Origin: Actinomycetota bacterium
GTDB taxonomy: Bacteria; Actinomycetota; Thermoleophilia; Solirubrobacterales; Solirubrobacteraceae
Assembly (NCBI GenBank): GCA_903970315.1
Contig: CAJCIJ010000022.1
Location: forward strand, 1-5,178
Reading direction: 5' to 3'
DNA: 5,178 bases
The notes beneath the pieces are model-generated. The model did not search any database. It saw nothing but the letters and a program-made list of their open reading frames with translations, and was not told the origin of the DNA. How positions within the stretch are numbered: position 1 is the first letter of the stretch; every line of letters begins with the position of its first letter. This document shows, one piece after another, positions 1 through 5,178 of the stretch. Position numbers and translations under genes: made by a program.

Positions 1-860
1 TCCGAGGTGATCTCCTCGCCAGGGTGTGCCGGCAGGCAGTGCAACGCAAAGGCGCCCGGCGCCGCTGCATCGAGCATGGCGTCGTCGATCCGGTACGGCG
101 CAAGCGCGGAGCGACGGGCCGGCGCGCTGGCCTCGTCGCCCATGCTCACCCAAACGTCGGTGTAGACGGCGTGTGCGCCCGCAACGGCATCGGCGGGATC
201 GGTGTGCAGGCTCAACCACTGCGCACTCTCCGGGTCGCCGGGCGGCCACGGCGCCTGTGCCCCATGCCACGCCGACGGGTCACGCTCGCGCGCGCCGGCG
301 TCGGCCAACGTGTACCCCGCCGGCGAGGCCACGGCCAGGTGCATGCCCGCGGTCCCGGCAAGCACCGCCAGTGAGCGCGTGACGTTGGTGGAGTCGCCGA
401 CATAGGCAAGGGTCAACCCTGCAAGCTCGCCATAGGCCTCCCGCAGGGTCATCAGATCGGCAAGCGCCTGGCAGGGGTGGTGCAGCGGGCTGAGCGTGTT
501 GATCACGGGGACTTCGGCGTACTCGGCCAGGCCTCGGAGCGTGGCCTCAGAGCCAGTGCGCAGCCCCACGGCGGCCATGTGGCGCGACAGCACAAGCGCG
601 GTGTCGCGCAGCGACTCACCGCGCGCAAGCTGCAGGTCGTCGGGGCGCAGGATCGCGGGATGGCCTCCCAGCTCGTGCACGCCCGCCTCAAACGACAGGC
701 GCGTGCGCGTGGAGGGGCGCTCGAAGATGAGCGCCACCGTGGCGCCCGCCAGCACGCGCGACCCCAGGGGGTCTCGCTTGAAATCGTCGGCGCGATCGAG
801 CAGGCGTGCCAGCGTGGCAGCGTCAAGCTCGGCGCCCGTAAGAAAGTGCTGTGTGGGCAC
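1..860 (-). CDS. argF: Ornithine carbamoyltransferase, C-terminus cut off by window edge
   Basis: Transfers the carbamoyl group from carbamoyl phosphate to ornithine to make citrulline, in cytoplasmic arginine synthesis. I translated the frame by hand: 286 codons are present and the frame is open to the left edge. Visible motifs are the carbamoyl-phosphate loop STRTR (residues 50-54, within FERPSTRTRLSFE), the HPCQ motif (128-131), the ornithine loop YTDVWVSMG (233-241) and HCLPAH (274-279) with the ornithine-binding Cys275. The SMG loop and the HCLPA motif mark an ornithine rather than an aspartate enzyme, and HPCQ and STRTR argue against acetylornithine carbamoyltransferase. The usual GDGNNV stretch reads GDSTNV (155-160), which keeps the second Asn. 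The start is the GTG at 858-860, because the only upstream in-frame stop is the thiG stop codon itself and residues 5-7 (HFL) match the short N-terminus of actinobacterial ArgF. The Shine-Dalgarno is weak (GGA). It lies 33 nt after thiG on the same strand. The last 30-50 residues should lie beyond the window. Confidence 0.95.
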   Translation of the reverse strand, partial: MPTQHFLTGAELDAATLARLLDRADDFKRDPLGSRVLAGATVALIFERPSTRTRLSFEAGVHELGGHPAILRPDDLQLARGESLRDTALVLSRHMAAVGLRTGSEATLRGLAEYAEVPVINTLSPLHHPCQALADLMTLREAYGELAGLTLAYVGDSTNVTRSLAVLAGTAGMHLAVASPAGYTLADAGARERDPSAWHGAQAPWPPGDPESAQWLSLHTDPADAVAGAHAVYTDVWVSMGDEASAPARRSALAPYRIDDAMLDAAAPGAFALHCLPAHPGEEITS

Positions 861-893
861 GAGGCGGTCCAGTGTAGGCCAGGCGGTCTGCCG

Positions 894-1887
<994 letters not shown>

Positions 1888-1891
<4 letters not shown>

Positions 1892-3099
1892 CCCCGCGAA
1901 CCCGTCAGCTGCCGCTCCAGGGCGAGTCCGGCATCGGCGTCCGGGCCGTGGAAGCGCGCGGGGTCACACAGCGCCAACAGAGGATCGCCAGGATCGCCGG
2001 TCAGCACGCCCGCGGTGAGCGCGGCGGTCAAAGGGGACAGCAGGATGCCATTGCGGTAGTGCCCGCAAGCCCACACCAGGCCCTGCAGCTCTGAGGCGCC
2101 GATGAGGGGGGCGTTGTCGGGCGTGCCCGGCCGAAGCCCCACGCACACCTCCTCCAACTGGAACTCCGAGATCCCGGGGACCAGGTCGCGTGCGTGGCGG
2201 AGCAGCTCATGGACCACCCCCGCAGTCGCAGCCAGGTCAAATCCACGCTCTTCCATGCTGGCGCCGACCACATAGCGGCCGTCGTTGCGGGGCACTATGT
2301 ACACGCCGGCACCTCTGACGGCACCGTTGAGAAGGCCCGGTCCCGCCGGGTCGCGCAGACGCAGGATCTGCCCCTTGACCGGCCGTACGGGCACGCGCAG
2401 GCTCTCGGGTAGCCCGTCCAGCAGGGCGCTCCATGCCCCCATCGCGACCACGACCTGGCCGGCCGCTCGCAGACTCCCGTCGGCCAGCCGCACCCCCTCC
2501 ACGCGCCCGCCTTCGGCATCGACTGCCACGGCAACGTCGCCGGCGTGCTCGACCACCTCCACGCCGGATCGCCGGCACGCGACCAGGAGTGCATGCACGG
2601 CCAGCACGGGATCGACGCTGTGATCGCCGTCGGCAAGCAGCGCCAGACGGACGTTGGGCGCAAGCGCCGGCTCGCGCTCGCGCGCCTGCGAGGGCAGCAG
2701 GCGCGACACGGCGACATCCAGTGACTGACGGAAGGCAAGCTGGCGCTCCAGCTCCCGGGCCTCGTCGGCATCGCGGGCCACCATCAACGTGCCCGCGCGC
2801 CTCAGGCCGACGTCGACGCCTGCCAGTTCGGCGAGCTCGGCTGCAAAGGATGGCCACATGTCCGCCGAGCTCAACGCCAGGGCAAGCGTCTTGCGCCGTG
2901 CCTGATCGAACTCCACCTCCGAGACCGGCGCGAGCATCCCGGCAGCCACGCGCGACGCGCCAGCGCCGATTGCGTGACGCTCGATCAGACACACCGACAG
3001 ACCGCGCTGGCGGGCGCGCCAGGCCACCGCCAGCCCGATGATGCCCCCGCCCACGACCAGGACGTCCGTGGGACGCTCGCTGTGCGACTCCGTTGCCAC
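1888..3099 (-). CDS. thiO: Glycine oxidase ThiO (FAD-dependent)
   Basis: FAD enzyme that oxidises glycine with oxygen to the imine (dehydroglycine) used by ThiG; aerobic organisms use it in place of ThiH. It has 403 aa, slightly longer than the roughly 370 aa of the Bacillus enzyme. The N-terminal Rossmann fold shows VLVVGGGIIG (13-22) with the ribose-binding acid E40 in LIER, followed by GAGASRVAAGMLAP (45-58). The D-amino-acid-oxidase-type part has RPVKGQILRL (239-248), VYIVPR (266-271), GLRPGTPDNAPLIG (321-334) and GHYRNGILLSP (346-356). R323 and R349 match the Bacillus residues Arg302 and Arg329, which contact the substrate carboxylate and the active site. The GTG at 3099 is the only usable start: TAG lies in frame six codons upstream, and the next internal GTG would cut the FAD fold. 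It is the first gene of the thiO-thiS-thiG set, 70 nt after the LCP-like gene, and overlaps thiS by ATGA. The closest alternative is a generic DAO-family oxidase, made unlikely by the neighbours. Confidence 0.95.
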
Positions 3100-3102
3100 G
3101 AT

Positions 3103-3107
3103 CTCCT
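3103..3107 (-). promoter_or_regulatory. Shine-Dalgarno of thiO, closely spaced
   Basis: AGGAG on the minus strand, followed by ATC and then the GTG start of thiO. This is the strongest ribosome-binding motif seen at any start in the window, but the 3-nt gap is shorter than the usual 5-9 nt. Other starts do not fit: an in-frame stop lies at 3115-3117 and no start codon lies between it and the GTG. The site supports independent translation initiation at thiO, unlike the coupled starts of thiS and thiG. Confidence 0.6.
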
Positions 3108-3142
3108 GCTGATGCTACCGGCGACTCCCAGCGAACTTGTCC

Positions 3143-3167
3143 GGCGCTACCGCCCTGCGGCGGCGCC
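3143..3167 (-). other. GC-rich hairpin between the LCP-like gene and thiO
   Basis: On the minus strand, GGCGC and CGCC pair with GGCG and GCGCC around a GCAG loop. This gives nine G-C pairs with a 3-nt bulge (GTA) on the 3' side. It begins three bases after the TGA stop of the LCP-like gene. No T-run follows (the next bases are GGACAAG), so it is not a standard intrinsic terminator. It could be a weak terminator, a processing or 3'-end stabilising element, or chance in GC-rich DNA. The rest of the 70-nt gap (3100-3169) has no convincing promoter and none of the conserved TPP riboswitch core (no CTGAGA). Confidence 0.35.
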
Positions 3168-3169
3168 CG

Positions 3170-5178
3170 TCAGCGGCTGACCCGGAACTGAGCCTCGACG
3201 GCAAGCGCAACGCCGACCTGCTCACGCAGCAGCGCAAGCTCGCGCCGCCGGCGCAGGAGCAGGAACGCGAGCACTGCGAGCACGATCGCCACCACAAACG
3301 CAGCCGCGGCGCCGATCTCTTCTTTCAGTCCTGTGGCATTGGCGCGGGGCGGGAGCACGAAGCCCTTGACGTGCAGGTGGCCGTTGTGCAGGCCTGTGGC
3401 CCGACCGATGTGTTCGGAGACAGGATGCGTCTGGTTTGCCAGCGCCACCATGTCTTCCGGGGAGATGCCGTTGGTCAGCGTGTTTTCGATCCAATAGACC
3501 GCTTCGCCTTCATGCCAGGCGATCGTCTTGACGTGTTCGCCGTCGTAGAAGAGGCCGTAGGTACGCGAGCCCGAATGGATCTGAGCGCTGGGATTGGCGA
3601 GCACGGGCGGATCGGCCCAGCTGGTGCCCTCCACGTCATAGAATTCGCCCAGCGTCCCGCGATCCACGACGACCACATAGGCGGGATAACGGTGGCCGCG
3701 AAAGCCCAGAATCGAGTAGCGCCGCACGATGTCGGGCCCGGCTTCGGCATTGGTGAGCTGGTACCGGGGCACCTCCACCGCGAAGGGCAGCTGGGGCGAG
3801 ATTTCGCGGGCCCGTTCGAGCGCCGAGGCAGGCGTCGGCGCCAGACTCAGCCGCGCGGCATGCGACAGCCGGCGGGTGTGCGCGGCGCTGCTGTGCACGA
3901 CGTGGTCCAGTGCCCTGCGGGGGATCGCAGATGTTCCCGTCTCAAAAGAGTGAACGGACTCTTCGATCTGCTGTTCTGAAGCGGTGTCGTAGTTCGAGAA
4001 CAGCGTCGCGTGGAACGGAACCTGGCGCACGGGTTTGTTGGCCGATTCGGCAAGCAGCTCCAGCAGCTGTAGGACCTGATCTGAGCTGTGCAGGCTCTTG
4101 TCGGTCTGGACCGCCCTGCCGAAGATCCGCTCGAACCTGTCGCGCTGTTCAAGTGCCAGGGGACCGTACTCGCCCTTGATCGCAAACAGGAACCGCTGGT
4201 CGCGGGCGTCGCGGATGAGCGAAGTGTCTTCGTGGCGGTTGGCGACGTACTGAAGCGCTTCTTCGCCGCACATCCGCTGGTAGCCGGGCTGCAGGTTGAT
4301 TTCAAAGTACTGTTCGCCGTCGGGTTCGTTGTGGTGGTAGTAGCGCCTGTCGACCATCATGTAGGTGCATCCCAGTTCGTTCACCGCGCGCTTGAACTTG
4401 GGGAAGTTGGTGATGAAGACGTGGTTGACGGTGACGCCCAGGACGCGCTTGATCGTGTTGAGCATCAGCTTCACGCCTCCGGACACACCTCCGCCCTCCT
4501 CGTAGCCGAAGGTGTAGGCCGAATTGATCCGGTTGGTGATCACTTCGCCGTTGGGCGCCGTGAAGGTGACCTGAAGCTCGCGCGGGATCGACAGCATCGA
4601 GATGGTGGGCTGGCTGGGATCGATGCGCACCAGGAGCATCTCGTTGGAGTGCGGTGCCACGGCGCCGTATGGGTTGTCCTTTGGGGGCGGCCGTTCGTCG
4701 TTGCCGACGAAGAGCAGTGTCTCCGGGCCGCCCGGGGTGGTGGGCGCGAGCGTGTTGGCGGGGAGCAGCACCGCCTTGGTCTGGTTGAGCTCCTTGACGA
4801 TCTGGCTGACCTCGCCGAGCGCCAGCACCGCGGTGCCCGCGCCGGAGACCAGCACGACCACGGCCGCGCCCAACAGGAACCGCACCAACATGGACCGGCC
4901 TTCCCGCGGCGGCTCGGGCGCCGGGAGCATTGGCGGAGGCGGAGGTGGCGTTGGCGGTGAAGGCGCCACGGGCGGCGGCGCTTTGACGGCCGGCTTTGCC
5001 GGTGCCACACCCTTTACCGGGGTGGGCGGTTCCAGGTCGCCCGGGGCAGGCGGCGGCGTGGTCGTGGGCTCAGCCGGCGTGGCGGGCTCAGGCGGGGCAG
5101 TTGCCTCAAGGGGGGCGACCGGTTCCGGCGGGGCCACGGGCTGGGGCGGGGAGGTGGCCTCAGGCGGCGCCGGCGGCT
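3170..5178 (-). CDS. LytR-CpsA-Psr (LCP)-like membrane protein with second extracytoplasmic domain, N-terminus cut off by window edge
   Basis: LCP proteins transfer cell-wall glycopolymers from lipid carriers to peptidoglycan outside the membrane; whether this one is active is uncertain. Numbering counts the internal GTG at 5135-5137 as residue 1; the frame stays open for 13 more Pro/Ala-rich codons to the edge, so the start is probably outside. Order: proline-rich cytoplasmic tail with PPEP-type units (1-80), transmembrane helix (84-107), LCP domain (about 140-320), linker, a second domain (about 440-575) ending in a WHEGEAVYWIENTL segment (541-554), a transmembrane helix (608-628), and a basic tail. 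LCP signs are LLFVGNDER (141-149), MLLVRIDP (167-174), LSIPREL (182-188), INSAYTFG (204-211), GEEALQYV (291-298), NRHED (300-304) and RDARDQRFL (309-317). Canonical Arg-Ser-Asp is His-Ser-Asn (163-165) and the RxR motif lacks its first Arg (Ala299). The only cysteines are C257 and C290. An alternative start is the ATG at 4889-4891 (M83), which has GGGAAGG 7 nt upstream. Confidence 0.85.
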   Translation of the reverse strand, partial: PPAPPEATSPPQPVAPPEPVAPLEATAPPEPATPAEPTTTPPPAPGDLEPPTPVKGVAPAKPAVKAPPPVAPSPPTPPPPPPMLPAPEPPREGRSMLVRFLLGAAVVVLVSGAGTAVLALGEVSQIVKELNQTKAVLLPANTLAPTTPGGPETLLFVGNDERPPPKDNPYGAVAPHSNEMLLVRIDPSQPTISMLSIPRELQVTFTAPNGEVITNRINSAYTFGYEEGGGVSGGVKLMLNTIKRVLGVTVNHVFITNFPKFKRAVNELGCTYMMVDRRYYHHNEPDGEQYFEINLQPGYQRMCGEEALQYVANRHEDTSLIRDARDQRFLFAIKGEYGPLALEQRDRFERIFGRAVQTDKSLHSSDQVLQLLELLAESANKPVRQVPFHATLFSNYDTASEQQIEESVHSFETGTSAIPRRALDHVVHSSAAHTRRLSHAARLSLAPTPASALERAREISPQLPFAVEVPRYQLTNAEAGPDIVRRYSILGFRGHRYPAYVVVVDRGTLGEFYDVEGTSWADPPVLANPSAQIHSGSRTYGLFYDGEHVKTIAWHEGEAVYWIENTLTNGISPEDMVALANQTHPVSEHIGRATGLHNGHLHVKGFVLPPRANATGLKEEIGAAAAFVVAIVLAVLAFLLLRRRRELALLREQVGVALAVEAQFRVSR

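Noticed and set aside
503..826. Minus-strand open frame of 107 codons within argF
   Set aside because: Out of frame with the argF reading frame, which shows STRTR, HPCQ, SMG and HCLPAH motifs; the shorter frame shows no motif.
2237..2992. Minus-strand open frame of 251 codons within thiO
   Set aside because: Arg-rich shadow of thiO in another frame; the overlapping frame has complete FAD and DAO-family motifs.
2433..3041. Plus-strand open frame of 202 codons rich in Arg, Pro and Ala, opposite thiO
   Set aside because: Composition is what GC-rich antisense DNA gives; no start context or motif, and the opposite strand is securely thiO.
3110..3145. Possible promoter before thiO (GGACAA and TAGCAT on the minus strand)
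   Set aside because: The boxes match poorly and are 19 nt apart; in DNA of this composition such a match is expected by chance.
3143..3167. Intrinsic terminator for the LCP-like gene
   Set aside because: The hairpin is good, but no T-run follows, so it is listed only as a hairpin of uncertain role.
3137..4960. Two long plus-strand open frames (3137-3979 and 4088-4960) opposite the LCP-like gene
   Set aside because: They lie in the antisense frame aligned codon-to-codon with the real gene. In that frame stops arise only from sense TTA, CTA or TCA codons, which GC-rich genomes rarely use. The translations are Arg/Gly/His-rich with no family motifs, while the minus strand encodes a clear LCP domain.

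Overview
The window is GC-rich, and every gene I can support lies on the minus strand. Read in the direction of transcription (right to left), the order is: a partial LytR-CpsA-Psr (LCP)-like membrane protein, thiO, thiS, thiG and a partial argF. The protein sequences look actinobacterial. ThiG and the short ArgF N-terminus match actinobacterial versions, and the LCP-like protein resembles proteins I remember from the class Thermoleophilia (Solirubrobacter, Conexibacter and relatives). That placement is an inference from memory, not a database result.

Right part (3170-5178): a bitopic LCP-like protein. It has a very proline-rich cytoplasmic N-terminal tail that runs off the window edge, a transmembrane helix, an extracytoplasmic LCP domain, a second extracytoplasmic domain and a C-terminal transmembrane helix. 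Several residues that bind metal or phosphate in characterised LCP transferases are replaced, and the only two cysteines in the visible protein both sit in the LCP domain.

Middle (888-3100): a compact thiazole operon. ThiO (glycine oxidase) makes the dehydroglycine imine, ThiS carries the sulfur as a C-terminal thiocarboxylate, and ThiG condenses these with deoxyxylulose 5-phosphate to make the thiazole of thiamin. thiO/thiS overlap by ATGA and thiS/thiG by TGATG, so translation is probably coupled. thiE, thiF and thiD are not in the window. The 70-nt leader before thiO holds a GC-rich hairpin and a strong but closely placed Shine-Dalgarno; it does not look like a TPP riboswitch.

Left part (1-860): the first 286 codons of argF (ornithine carbamoyltransferase), starting 33 nt after thiG and running off the left edge. 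It may share the thi transcript, which would be an unusual pairing of thiamin and arginine biosynthesis.

I see no RNA genes, mobile elements, CRISPR arrays or long repeats. The most interesting item is the divergent LCP-like protein; the thi and arg genes look like ordinary metabolic enzymes.
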